DNA from: AV80 sp035536995
GTDB taxonomy: Bacteria; Verrucomicrobiota; Verrucomicrobiia; Chthoniobacterales; UBA10450
Length of the DNA stretch: 64,000 nt
NCBI GenBank assembly: GCA_035536995.1
Contig: DATLNB010000072.1
Location: 10,962-74,961, forward strand
Direction: 5' to 3'
Made by a program: the position numbers and the translations under genes. Under the pieces are notes generated by a model. That model did no database searches. It was not told the origin of the DNA and saw only the letters and a list, made by a program, of their open reading frames with translations. Positions within the stretch are counted from its first letter, which is position 1, and every line of letters begins with the position of its first letter. Below are positions 34,827 through 43,131 of this stretch, one piece after another.

Positions 34827-36989
34827 TCAGCCGGGCCTCGCTTTCCCCGATAACCCGGCGCCTGACATCGCCGGCGGCGCGGACTGTTGCGCATCCCCTC
34901 CGCCGGCCGGCTTCGCGCTCTCCGCGTGGTACAACTCCGAGAATAATCCGCCCCGCCCGAGGAGCTCGTCCGCCGTCCCCTGCTCGGCCACTCTTCCGTT
35001 ATCGATGACGATGAAATAATTGCAGAACGGCAGGAGCCACCGCAGATCATGATCGACCACCATCACAGTGTGGCCTTTTAAGGCCTGCTTGATGATCTCG
35101 AGCATCGAGAACTTTTCCTTGTTGTCCATCCCGACCGTCGGCTCGTCCAGAAAGAGAATCGACGGGTTCCGCAACAGACACCGGGTCAGGGCGAGCAGCT
35201 TTTTCTGGCCGCCGGAAAGACGGCGCGCGCCGGCGAATTCCTGGTCGAGCGGATTCCCCTGGACATTTGCCTCGAGGATTTTCCAGACGCCCGTCCTCTC
35301 GCAGATCGCGCGGATCTCTTCGTCCGTCGCGTCCTGTTTCGCCATCTGCATGTTAGCGCGCAGGGTGTCGTAGAAAAACGCGGGGAACTGCGACATCATC
35401 GCGATGTGCGTGTAAAGATTGTCCGCCGCGTAATCTCCCACCGGCCGTCCACCTAAAAGGATTTGGCCCTGTTGTGGATCGTAAAAGCGCAACGCCAGCT
35501 TGAAGAACGTCGTCTTCCCCTGGCCCATCCGCGCCACAAAACCCGTGATCTTACCCGGCGGAATCTCGAACGATAGACCATCGAAAATCTTCCGGCCGTC
35601 CGGCGTATATGAAAAAATAACGTCCTTCGCCGCGATCGTTGGCTCCACCGACGGCACCTTGACCGTGCCGGATCTCTCCTCGCGCCGCGCCCGCGATTCC
35701 ATCATTTTGTTGACCGTCTCGATTGCCGGCCAAGCGTTGCCTGCCATCAGAATGTAGGCGGACAGGCCCTGGATCGGCGTCATCAGCTGCGGGGTGAGAA
35801 GGAAAATCGCGACCACCTTTCCGGCCGCGTCGGAATCGCCGGATTGATACGCGGAATAAACCGCGAACGACAACATCACGACCTCGACGATCCACGCAGG
35901 CAGGCCGCTCACGAGGCCCATGTATTCCATCGTCACGGTGTTCTTGAGCCGCGATTTGAGGAGCGAGCCGAGCTGCCGGTCGTGCTTGTTCACGAACATC
36001 GGCTCCGCTTCCATCGCCTGGATTTCCTCGGGCGATTGCATCGCGCCGGTCACCAGGCTGTTGAGCGCGACCATCTTTTCCTGAAGATCCCGCGAAACGT
36101 CGCGGACTTTGTTCGCCATTTTCCCGGTCATCCAGGGTGACAGGAAGGCGAAGAGCACGATCGCGACCGGGATGGCCGCCGGGGGAATCGTCATCCCGAA
36201 CAGGACCGGCGCCGGTTTCATGTCAAAGTTGTAGATCAGGAGGCCGACCGTGATCCCGAGGGTCACGATCTGGAGGATCATGTCGAGGCTGACCTGGCGA
36301 AGCGTCATGGTCGCTTCGACCGCAAACTGGTTCACGACCGCGTTGAGCTCGCCGGTTTCGTGTTTGTGATAAAACTCAGGCGATTGCCGAAGCAACCGCG
36401 CGAAAAGCTGGCTTCGTAGTTTGTTGGAAAGGGCGAGATCGAGCTTGGTCGCCACAGCGCGCATCGGCAGGCGAACCGCCAGCATCGCAAGAGCAAGAGC
36501 CGACCATAAAACGACAAGTGTGAGCGGGCTTTTGCTCGGAGGTGGCGGAACGGCCGGTGCGGTTGGCCCCGCTGCCGCCGTGGCTGGAGTTGCCGGCGCA
36601 TTCGCTGGCGCGTCCACCGCCGGATCCGGGTTGCGCGGCCCTGCGGCGCTGCGGATCGCGTTCGTCACTTCGCCCATCAACTGTGACGTAGCCAGAGTGA
36701 CGCAGTTTTGGACCAGCATCATCACGCAATAGCCAATCGTGAGAATCTTGAAAAAGCCGAGGAGCTTCCAGCCGAGCTTGAAGATCATTCCCCAGCGGAC
36801 ATCGCTGAGCTGCGCGCCCGCGCCGCCCCGGCCCCTCGGTTTGCCGTCCATCCCTTCGGGGGGACGCAATCCCTGCAATCCTTCCGTTGGTCCGGATGGT
36901 TGCTGTCCTGCTGCGGTTGGTGGCGCCATCCCGGCGGGTGACGGTGGCGCTCCTTGTGCGGCCTGATTCGGCGGCGGTTTTCCCTGCAT
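34827..36989 (-). CDS. ABC exporter, fused membrane and ATPase domains
   Basis: About 720 residues from the ATG at 36989 (a GTG at 37031 would add 14). It has a Pro/Gly/Gln-rich cytoplasmic N-terminus (about 60 residues), a six-helix ABC exporter membrane domain interrupted after helix 1 by an Ala/Pro-rich loop of about 40 residues, and a C-terminal ATPase. The ATPase has signature LSGGQKKLLALTRCLL, Walker B ILFLDEPTVGMD and switch histidine VVDHDL. Walker A reads ARMGQGKTT, with Ala in place of the usual first Gly. There is no C39 peptidase domain. Such exporters move lipids, drugs or peptides. Two small CWRC proteins follow on the same strand, so they may be its cargo or accessory factors (inference). 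Confidence 0.9.
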   Translation of the reverse strand: MQGKPPPNQAAQGAPPSPAGMAPPTAAGQQPSGPTEGLQGLRPPEGMDGKPRGRGGAGAQLSDVRWGMIFKLGWKLLGFFKILTIGYCVMMLVQNCVTLATSQLMGEVTNAIRSAAGPRNPDPAVDAPANAPATPATAAAGPTAPAVPPPPSKSPLTLVVLWSALALAMLAVRLPMRAVATKLDLALSNKLRSQLFARLLRQSPEFYHKHETGELNAVVNQFAVEATMTLRQVSLDMILQIVTLGITVGLLIYNFDMKPAPVLFGMTIPPAAIPVAIVLFAFLSPWMTGKMANKVRDVSRDLQEKMVALNSLVTGAMQSPEEIQAMEAEPMFVNKHDRQLGSLLKSRLKNTVTMEYMGLVSGLPAWIVEVVMLSFAVYSAYQSGDSDAAGKVVAIFLLTPQLMTPIQGLSAYILMAGNAWPAIETVNKMMESRARREERSGTVKVPSVEPTIAAKDVIFSYTPDGRKIFDGLSFEIPPGKITGFVARMGQGKTTFFKLALRFYDPQQGQILLGGRPVGDYAADNLYTHIAMMSQFPAFFYDTLRANMQMAKQDATDEEIRAICERTGVWKILEANVQGNPLDQEFAGARRLSGGQKKLLALTRCLLRNPSILFLDEPTVGMDNKEKFSMLEIIKQALKGHTVMVVDHDLRWLLPFCNYFIVIDNGRVAEQGTADELLGRGGLFSELYHAESAKPAGGGDAQQSAPPAMSGAGLSGKARPG

Positions 36990-37421
36990 AATTTTGTTCG
37001 GGGCGATATTGCTATCAGCCGCCCCGGCCACCGGCTAGCAAAATCTTTCGTCCCCCGTGCTCGATGATTTCTCAGGCCACGGATTCACACGGATACACAC
37101 GGATGGAACCGGCCGCCATCCCCGTCTCTTGCTCTTGCTCTTGCTCTTGCTTCCAAGCACCGCCTCGACCCATCGCCCGCGGAGCGGCCGATCCATCTCT
37201 CCCTTGTAGCCGCCGCCCCCGTCCCCGCGTCTTCCCGAGGACGGGACAGCGCCCGTCCCTCCAATTCCCGGTGTGCACCGCTTGCGCTGGAGGGACGCCC
37301 GCCGTGGCGTCCCAACGAATTCAGCTTACGCGCCTCCTCTCCATCGTAGCCGCGGCGCTGTGCCGCCGCATGCTCCCGAAGGACGGGACAGCGCCCGTCC
37401 CTCCAAAAAATCGCGCGCCGC
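36990..37421. repeat. Repeat-rich intergenic region
   Basis: No gene is seen. The stretch includes a CACGGATTCACACGGAT element (37078-37105), a (TTGCTC)n tract (37128-37152) and a bipartite element 37289-37404. That element opens GGAGGGACGCCCGCCGTGGCGTCC and closes with GACGGGACAGCGCCCGTCCCTCC. The same bipartite element recurs at 54220-54298. Confidence 0.6.
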
Positions 37422-37946
37422 TTACAAAAAATACGCGCTCGCGCCGACCACAACCCCGGCCGCACCCAGAACCAATCCCAGCCACCAAAACTTGTGCGAT
37501 TGCCCCAAAATCGCGACCGAGCAAACCACCACCGCAATCTGAAGCAGAAGCGCCGCTTGATCGCACCGATCGTTAATCGCCGAGAAATGCTTCGCCTGCG
37601 CCACCAACGACTCCGCCTCTTTCTTGATCTCGTTCTTCTCCACGTCGTAACGCTGCGCATCTTTCCCCAGCTGGTTCGCCCGGTTCCGCGCGTCTTCCGC
37701 TCGGTCATCGGTTGAAAGCCGCATGATGATGTCGCCATGCATCGCGGCGAGGAGCGCCTTGGTGCTCTTCGCCTGGAAATAGTTCCATTGATCCGACGCC
37801 TCGCTGGTCCGGAGAATGGCCGAAGTCTTCGAGTTATCTCCAAGGTTCGCGATGAACGAAAGGCAGATCGCCAGGATGGCGATGGTCAGCGCGACTCTCT
37901 TATCGAAAGGGTCTTTCGCCTCTGGAATTTCCGGCGCGTCAGGCAT
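37422..37946 (-). CDS. DUF4337-family membrane protein
   Basis: A 174-residue protein with an N-terminal membrane helix (RVALTIAILAICLSFIANLG), a soluble helical middle (SEASDQWNYFQAKS followed by a charged coiled coil with AEDARNRANQ and KNEIKKEAESL) and two C-terminal membrane helices (ALLLQIAVVVCSVAIL and WLGLVLGAAGVVVGA). This order, and the SDQWNYFQAKS motif in particular, is what I know from DUF4337 proteins, whose function is not established. It is on the same strand as the ABC exporter but more than 400 bp away, with repeats between. Confidence 0.82.
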   Translation of the reverse strand: MPDAPEIPEAKDPFDKRVALTIAILAICLSFIANLGDNSKTSAILRTSEASDQWNYFQAKSTKALLAAMHGDIIMRLSTDDRAEDARNRANQLGKDAQRYDVEKNEIKKEAESLVAQAKHFSAINDRCDQAALLLQIAVVVCSVAILGQSHKFWWLGLVLGAAGVVVGASAYFL

Positions 37947-38640
37947 GGGAGGGTATTAGCCAGATGAATCGTTTGGGCAATGAAAGAAAGCGAATTGGTC
38001 ATTCGCGGCCGTTTTCCCGAAGCTCCAAACCCCAAGCTCCAAGCTCCAAAGAAGCTCCAAATTCCAAGCTTCAAATACGCGATCCCGCGCCTGCACTCCC
38101 TCGTTCCCAAGCTCCAGCTTGGGAACGCACTTGTTTTCGAAGCTCCAGCTTCGAGCCCCTTCATTGTTGAACGGTCCGGCCCGCGGAAGCAGAGCTTCCA
38201 AGACATCGCCCATTTCCAAGCTAGAGCTTGGATACGAGGAAATAAACGTTCACCGGCGCTGAGCAACCGATCCACCTCACGCGCGTCTCCTTTTCGAGCT
38301 TGCTGTTTGGTGCTTCCCTGGAGCTTGGAGCTTGGAATTCGGAGGTTCCGATCGCCGTCGCCGATCCTCTTCAAAGCGCTCATCGGCCGCCGGGCAACCG
38401 ATCCACCTCACGCGCGTCTCCTTTTGGAGCTTGCTGTTTGGTGCTTCCCTGGAGCTTGGAGCTCGGAATTTGGAGCTTCCGATCGCCGTCGCCGATCCTC
38501 TTCAAACGTTCATCGGCCGCCGGGCAACCGATCCACCTCACGCGCGTCCTCTGTGGAGCTTGGAGCTTGGAGCTTCTCTGGTGCTTGGAGCTTGGAATTT
38601 GGAGCTTCTCTGGTGCTTGGAGCTTGGAACTTCCGCGGCC
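37947..38640. repeat. Low-complexity and 130-bp tandem repeat region
   Basis: The first part is made of AGCTCCAAGCTCCAA-like units. The second carries three copies of a block beginning AACCGATCCACCTCACGCG, at 38265, 38396 and 38526 (periods 131 and 130 bp). Each block is followed by GGAGCTTGGAGCTTGG-type sequence and GATCGCCGTCGCCGATCC. No gene is supported. Confidence 0.75.
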
Positions 38641-39810
38641 CTAGCCGCGGCCGTAGCATTCGAGATATTTAATCCCCGACCCCGTATTGAAAATCACGAC
38701 GCGCTCGTCCTTCTCGATCTTTCCTGCACCGACGAGTTTCTTCAGCGCCACGAAACAGGCCGCTCCTTCCGGCGCGACAAACAATCCTTCCGCCGCGCCC
38801 ACTTCTCGCGTCGCGCTGATCATCTCGTCATCGTGCACCGTAACCGCGCCGCCGCCCGACTTCCGCAGAATGTCGAGCATGATAAAATCGCCGACCGCCT
38901 TGGGCACCCGCAAGCCTGAAGCGGCTGTATGCGCGTTCTCGAATTCCGCGGCGAACTTTTCTCCGGCCTCGAATGCCCGCACGATCGGCGCGCACCCGCT
39001 CGCCTGGACCGTAAACATTCGCGGCCGCTCCGACCCGATCCATCCCAGCGTCTCCATTTCATCGAACGCTTTCCACATCCCGATCAATCCCGTCCCGCCG
39101 CCCGTCGGATACAGGATCACGTCGGGCAACGTCCACCCCATCTGTTCCGCGAGCTCGTAGCCGAGCGTCTTCTTTCCCTCGACTCGATACGGCTCTTTCA
39201 ACGTCGACACATCGAACCAGCCTTCCGCCCCTTTCCGTTTCGCGATCTCCGCGCCGCAATCGGTGATCAATCCATCAATGAGAACGACGTGCGCGCCGAG
39301 CTCGCGGCACTCGATGATGTTCGCCCGCGGCGTATCGCTCGGCATAAAGATGTGGGCTTCGAGGCCTGCCCGCGCCGCATACGCCGCCAGCGCCCCGCCC
39401 GCGTTCCCCGCCGACGGCACCGCCAGTTTCGTCGCGCCCAAATGCTTCGCCATTGACACCGCCGTCGTCATCCCGCGCGCCTTGAAACTCTGAGTCGGGT
39501 TCTGCGCTTCGTCCTTCACCCAGAGATACGTCATGCCCACCGCATTCCCGAATCGTGCCGCGCGCAGGAGCGGCGTCCCCCCTTCTCCGAGGGTGACCGG
39601 CTCAACCTCCCCCGGCAAGGGCAACACCTCCCGAAATCGCCAGAGCGATTTCTCCCGCGACGCCAGGTCTTCCTTCTTCAGCGCCCTGCCGACTGCTTCC
39701 AGATCGTACTTCGGAAACAGCGGCTTCTGACATTTCGTACAAAGATTCTGGAGCGTCTGCCATTCATGCTTCACCCCGCAGTTCGTGCACTCCAGATGCG
39801 TCAGGAACAT
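38641..39810 (-). CDS. thrC: Threonine synthase
   Basis: A 389-residue PLP enzyme that converts O-phospho-L-homoserine to L-threonine. It has an N-terminal zinc-ribbon-like start with cysteines at 8, 11, 24 and 27, the PLP lysine at 110 in NPTQSFKARGM, the phosphate-binding SAGNAGGALAAYAARAG loop and a PTGGGTGLIG loop, as in the fold-type II family. Closest in layout to the long-known class of threonine synthases with the N-terminal Cys pairs. No homoserine kinase or dehydrogenase gene is adjacent. Annotated from the ATG at 39810, which is followed closely by the CxxC pair. Well preserved. Confidence 0.92.
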   Translation of the reverse strand: MFLTHLECTNCGVKHEWQTLQNLCTKCQKPLFPKYDLEAVGRALKKEDLASREKSLWRFREVLPLPGEVEPVTLGEGGTPLLRAARFGNAVGMTYLWVKDEAQNPTQSFKARGMTTAVSMAKHLGATKLAVPSAGNAGGALAAYAARAGLEAHIFMPSDTPRANIIECRELGAHVVLIDGLITDCGAEIAKRKGAEGWFDVSTLKEPYRVEGKKTLGYELAEQMGWTLPDVILYPTGGGTGLIGMWKAFDEMETLGWIGSERPRMFTVQASGCAPIVRAFEAGEKFAAEFENAHTAASGLRVPKAVGDFIMLDILRKSGGGAVTVHDDEMISATREVGAAEGLFVAPEGAACFVALKKLVGAGKIEKDERVVIFNTGSGIKYLECYGRG

Positions 39811-39824
39811 GGCCGGATTATCGT

Positions 39825-40006
39825 CCGCAGATTACACAGATTCACACAGATTTAATGTAGAGGCGCTTGTGCCAAGCGCCTGATCGCAGGTCCACCGTAA
39901 GGTGCTTGGCACAAGCACCTCTACATCCAGACCCTTCCAAAAGCGCCCGATCCGCACTTCGCTTCCCTAATCTGCGAAAATCTGCTAAATCTGCGGATAA
40001 CTTCCG
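39825..40006. repeat. Cluster of palindromic repeats upstream of thrC
   Basis: A CGCAGATTACACAGATTCACACAGATT element (39825-39855) is followed by a long hairpin. In the hairpin, 39858-39880 pairs with 39901-39923 (TAGAGGCGCTTGTGCCAAGC and its near-perfect complement, 20-nt spacer). CTAATCTGCGAAAATCTGC-type repeats follow to 40006. Confidence 0.7.
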
Positions 40007-40046
40007 CCTTTCCCCGAGCGCTTTGCGCTGCAACGCTGAACGAACG

Positions 40047-40160
40047 AGACAGGATTAACGAGATTTTCAGGATCAAGATTTTCGAAATCCGGTCGATCCG
40101 AACATCGCTGTTTCTCGTTCCCCTAATCCCGTTAATCCTGTTAATCCTGTCTAGTTCGGA
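40047..40160. repeat. GGATTAACG palindromic repeat
   Basis: GACAGGATTAACGAGATTTTCAGGAT on the left and AATCCCGTTAATCCTGTTAATCCTGTC on the right form an interrupted palindrome just before the symporter gene. The last codons of that gene (AGACAGGATTAA at 41514-41525) echo the same unit. Confidence 0.6.
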
Positions 40161-40166
40161 ACGCCG

Positions 40167-41525
40167 ATGACTACTCACACGCCCGCGCCCGCCGCCAAAA
40201 TCCGCCGCCCCTGGTATCGGCCCTCCCTCACCACTCAAATTTTCATCGGCCTCATCCTCGGCGGGGTGATAGGTTACTTCCGGCCGGATTGGGGCAACGC
40301 CGTCTATTTCCTCCGCGACATCTTCCTGAACCTGATCAAATCGATCATCGCGCCGCTGGTCATCTCCACCATCGTCGTGGGGATCGCCGGCGGCGGCGCG
40401 CTGAAAAAGGTCGGTCGGATGGGCGCCAAAGCTCTCATCTACTTCGAGGTGGTCACCACCCTCGCCCTCTTCATCGGACTCGCGATCGTTAACCTGACCA
40501 GGCCCGGCATCGGCGTCACTCTCGCAACCGAGAACACCGACATCGTCAAGACCATCGGCCAGGCGCACCCGAAGACGCTGGTCGAGACCGTCGTCCACGC
40601 CTTCCCGTCCAGCATCATCGAAGCGATGGCGCGCGGCGACGTGCTCCAGATCGTTGCGTTCGGTGTTCTCTTTGCGCTCGCTGTCAACGCCGTCGGCGAA
40701 AAGGGCAAGCCGATCGTGCGGGCAATGGAGAGCCTGTCGCAGGTGATGTTCAAGTTCACCAACTACGTCATGATGTTCGCGCCCATCGGTGTCGGCGCCG
40801 CCATGGCCCACACCGTCGGCACCCAGGGCCTCGGCGTTCTCGTTAACCTCGGCGCGCTCATCCTTTCCCTTTATCTCGCCCTGATCATTTTCGTCGTCCT
40901 CGTCTTCGGCGCGGTCGTTCTTTTGTTCCGGGTCCCGCTCAAACAATTCATCCGGGCCGTGCGCGAACCGGCCGTGCTCGCCTTTGCTACTACCTCGAGT
41001 GAATCCGCCTTGCCGAAAGCGATGCAACACATGGAACGGCTCGGCGTTCCCCGCCACATCGTCGGGTTCGTCATGCCGACCGGTTACAGCTTCAACCTCG
41101 ACGGCTCCACTCTCTATCTCGCGATGGCGAGCGTCTTCGTCGCCCAGGCCGCCGAGACCACCATGGGTTTCCACATGGGCTTCGGCGCCCAGCTCACCAT
41201 GATCCTGACTCTCATGCTAACCAGCAAAGGCGTCGCCGCCGTCCCCCGCGCCTCCCTAGTTATCCTGTTAGCCACCTTGAACAGCTTCCTCCCCGCCGGC
41301 CTCGGCCCCATCGGCGTCGCCGTCATCTTCGGCGTGGATGAGTTAATGGACATGGGGCGGACCTGCGTAAACCTCATCGGCAACTGCCTGGCAACCGTGG
41401 TGGTAGCGAGATGGGAGGGTGAGTTCGATGATAGGCGGGCAGCCGTTTTCGGCACGCCTAAGGAGATTGAACTCGACATAAGAGAGGGCGAGGTCGCCTT
41501 CGCCGAAGCAGCGAGACAGGATTAA
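40167..41525 (+). CDS. Dicarboxylate/amino acid:cation symporter (DAACS family)
   Basis: A 452-residue membrane transporter of the GltP/DctA family, which takes up glutamate, aspartate or C4-dicarboxylates with sodium or protons. It has about eight membrane helices. Family signatures are visible: FATTSSESALPKAMQHMERLGVP split as the serine-rich hairpin region, then GYSFNLDGSTLY, and later a conserved LIGNCLATVVVARWEG segment near the C-terminus. The substrate cannot be assigned. It begins just after a GGATTAACG repeat, and a broken second copy of its 3' end follows at about 41578. Confidence 0.92.
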   Translation: MTTHTPAPAAKIRRPWYRPSLTTQIFIGLILGGVIGYFRPDWGNAVYFLRDIFLNLIKSIIAPLVISTIVVGIAGGGALKKVGRMGAKALIYFEVVTTLALFIGLAIVNLTRPGIGVTLATENTDIVKTIGQAHPKTLVETVVHAFPSSIIEAMARGDVLQIVAFGVLFALAVNAVGEKGKPIVRAMESLSQVMFKFTNYVMMFAPIGVGAAMAHTVGTQGLGVLVNLGALILSLYLALIIFVVLVFGAVVLLFRVPLKQFIRAVREPAVLAFATTSSESALPKAMQHMERLGVPRHIVGFVMPTGYSFNLDGSTLYLAMASVFVAQAAETTMGFHMGFGAQLTMILTLMLTSKGVAAVPRASLVILLATLNSFLPAGLGPIGVAVIFGVDELMDMGRTCVNLIGNCLATVVVARWEGEFDDRRAAVFGTPKEIELDIREGEVAFAEAARQD

Positions 41526-41577
41526 CGCTTCGGCACTTTCTACTTTAGCTTTTCTACTTTCTACTTTCCCAAACGGA

Positions 41578-41755
41578 TATGGGAAGAACGTGTGTGAACC
41601 TGATCGGCAATTGCCTGGCGACGGTTTCGTCGCGAGATGGGAAGGCGAGTTCGGCGATCGGCGTGCCGCCGTCTTCGGAGCTGCGAATGAGATCGAAATC
41701 GACTTGAAGGAAGGCGATGTCGCCTTTGCGGAAGCCGCGCGACAGGGCGACTGGT
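41578..41755 (+). pseudogene. Truncated, frameshifted copy of the symporter 3' end
   Basis: From ATGGGAAGAACGTGTGTG to GCGACAGGGC the sequence parallels the final about 57 codons of the symporter (MGRTCVNLIGNCLATV, then WEGEF, RRAAVFG, EGDVAFAEAARQ). One base is missing after the GCGACGGTT codons, so the two halves lie in different frames. Many third-position differences show it is an old paralogue, not a fresh duplication. It marks the boundary before the four-gene accessory operon. Confidence 0.8.
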
Positions 41756-41782
41756 TCTCCAGCTTGACGGTTCGCCAAATGA

Positions 41783-42319
41783 TTGCTTGACTTTGTTGTC
41801 GTATCCGGCAGAAGTCGCGCTCGGTGGTTTGATATCTCCAACTCTAGCCCTCGCCGAAAGGCATCATCAGCATTGACCCTCGGATACGCCTGCGAAAGCG
41901 ACTTACGCGATGAATTCGCAGCGGCCCTTCAAGAAGGGAGTTTGGAATTCAACTGTCTCGATATCGCGATGGAATTCTGTCACGGATACGGACGAACTGA
42001 CCTCATTGCTCAATCGGGGGGCGCTCTGATAGCCTTTGAAGCAAAATTAAACAACTGGCGAAGCGCTTTACAGCAAGCTTACCGCAATTCTTCTTTCGCT
42101 CACTACTCATATGTAGTTTTGCCAGCAGCGACAGCACACCGGGCTAAAACAGAAGAGTTCGTCAAACGAAATATCGGGTTGTGCTCGGTGGCGGGAGGTA
42201 GGATAACGGTCGCCATTGCCGCACGGCGCCAAGATCCGTTGAAGCCTTGGGTTACTGAATCCGCGCTCGCGTTATGCGCTAAACGAAAGTATGGACCCCC
42301 TGGACTCGCTCGCAGCTGA
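41783..42319 (+). CDS. PD-(D/E)XK nuclease-like protein
   Basis: 178 residues from ATG at 41783; a TTG at 41873, preceded by GAAAGG, is a possible true start giving 148. The core reads GYGRTDLIA, a spacer, then AFEAKLNNWRSALQQAY and YVVLP, which fits the PD-(D/E)XK nuclease fold: Asp73, Glu86 and Lys88 as active-site residues and the downstream Gln-rich helix. The family includes restriction and repair nucleases; the exact family is not recognised. The 3' end overlaps the kinase gene by 29 bp. Base composition looks lower in GC than the flanking housekeeping genes, suggesting acquisition (inference). Confidence 0.72.
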   Translation: MLDFVVVSGRSRARWFDISNSSPRRKASSALTLGYACESDLRDEFAAALQEGSLEFNCLDIAMEFCHGYGRTDLIAQSGGALIAFEAKLNNWRSALQQAYRNSSFAHYSYVVLPAATAHRAKTEEFVKRNIGLCSVAGGRITVAIAARRQDPLKPWVTESALALCAKRKYGPPGLARS

Positions 42320-43130
42320 ATTCTGCTCAGCGAACGATCTGACGTTCGTAGGATTCGTAGGAGCCGGAGCGTTCAAAAGAGCCTATCACGTGACCACCGG
42401 CAGCGGCGTTGCCCTCGCCCTCAAAATTGTGGATCCGGCGACGAGCAGCGTCGATCGAACGGTCCGTGAAATCGAGGCGCTCCAACAATGCCGCTCCCCA
42501 CGGCTTAGTCGATATCACTCATCTGGCACTATCCCCTTTGGGGATACATCAGCGACCTACCTGATAGAAGAATTCTTCACGGAAGGCACGCTATCAGATA
42601 TGCTGTCCAAAGGGGAGCTACTTTGCGCCGGCACGATTATCACATTTGCCCGCGCACTCGGCGAGGCTCTCGCGGAACTGAGCACGCTTCGCCTGGTCCA
42701 CCGCGACATTAAGCCAGACAACATCATGTTTCGGAAAGACGACCCGATTCCCGTATTAACCGACTTCGGTCTGGTTAGAAATCTTGGCCGATCCTCTCTG
42801 ACACCTTCCTGGCAACCCCAAGGACCAGGGACACCGATGTTTTCATCGCCAGAACAACTGAACAACGAAAAGATTCTTATCGGATGGAGAACAGACCAGT
42901 TCGCACTCGGATTGGTTTTAGGCTTTTCGTTTACGGGCCGTCATCCATTTCGCGCAAACGGCATGAGCGACTATGACGCGATCTGTGCAGTCGCAGACCG
43001 AAAGCAACCAAGCCGCGAATTTGTAGAAGCCGCCAAAGCAAACGACCTCCATCAATTAATTACAATGCTTCACCCATGGCCGGCCGGCCGCTTCCCTACA
43101 CCAGAAAAATTGCTAACCGCCTTACAATAA
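42291..43130 (+). CDS. Soluble Ser/Thr protein kinase
   Basis: A 279-residue protein that is essentially one Hanks-type kinase domain, without a membrane helix or TPRs. It has glycine loop GAGAFKRAY, ATP lysine 45 in ALALKIVD, catalytic HRDIKPDN at 137-144, DFG at 158-160 and activation-segment end SSPEQL. All key residues are present, so it should be active. It overlaps the nuclease-like gene by 29 bp and is one base from the next gene, so the four genes look like one transcript. It is unlike the TPR kinases at 843 and 9320. Kinases joined to nucleases occur in some phage-defence systems; a role here is inference. Confidence 0.88.
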   Translation: MDPLDSLAAEFCSANDLTFVGFVGAGAFKRAYHVTTGSGVALALKIVDPATSSVDRTVREIEALQQCRSPRLSRYHSSGTIPFGDTSATYLIEEFFTEGTLSDMLSKGELLCAGTIITFARALGEALAELSTLRLVHRDIKPDNIMFRKDDPIPVLTDFGLVRNLGRSSLTPSWQPQGPGTPMFSSPEQLNNEKILIGWRTDQFALGLVLGFSFTGRHPFRANGMSDYDAICAVADRKQPSREFVEAAKANDLHQLITMLHPWPAGRFPTPEKLLTALQ

Positions 43131-43131
43131 T

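Noticed and set aside
39921..41174. Minus-strand frame of 417 residues rich in Asp, Glu and His
   Set aside because: It is antisense to the symporter gene, with composition typical of a shadow frame and no domain.
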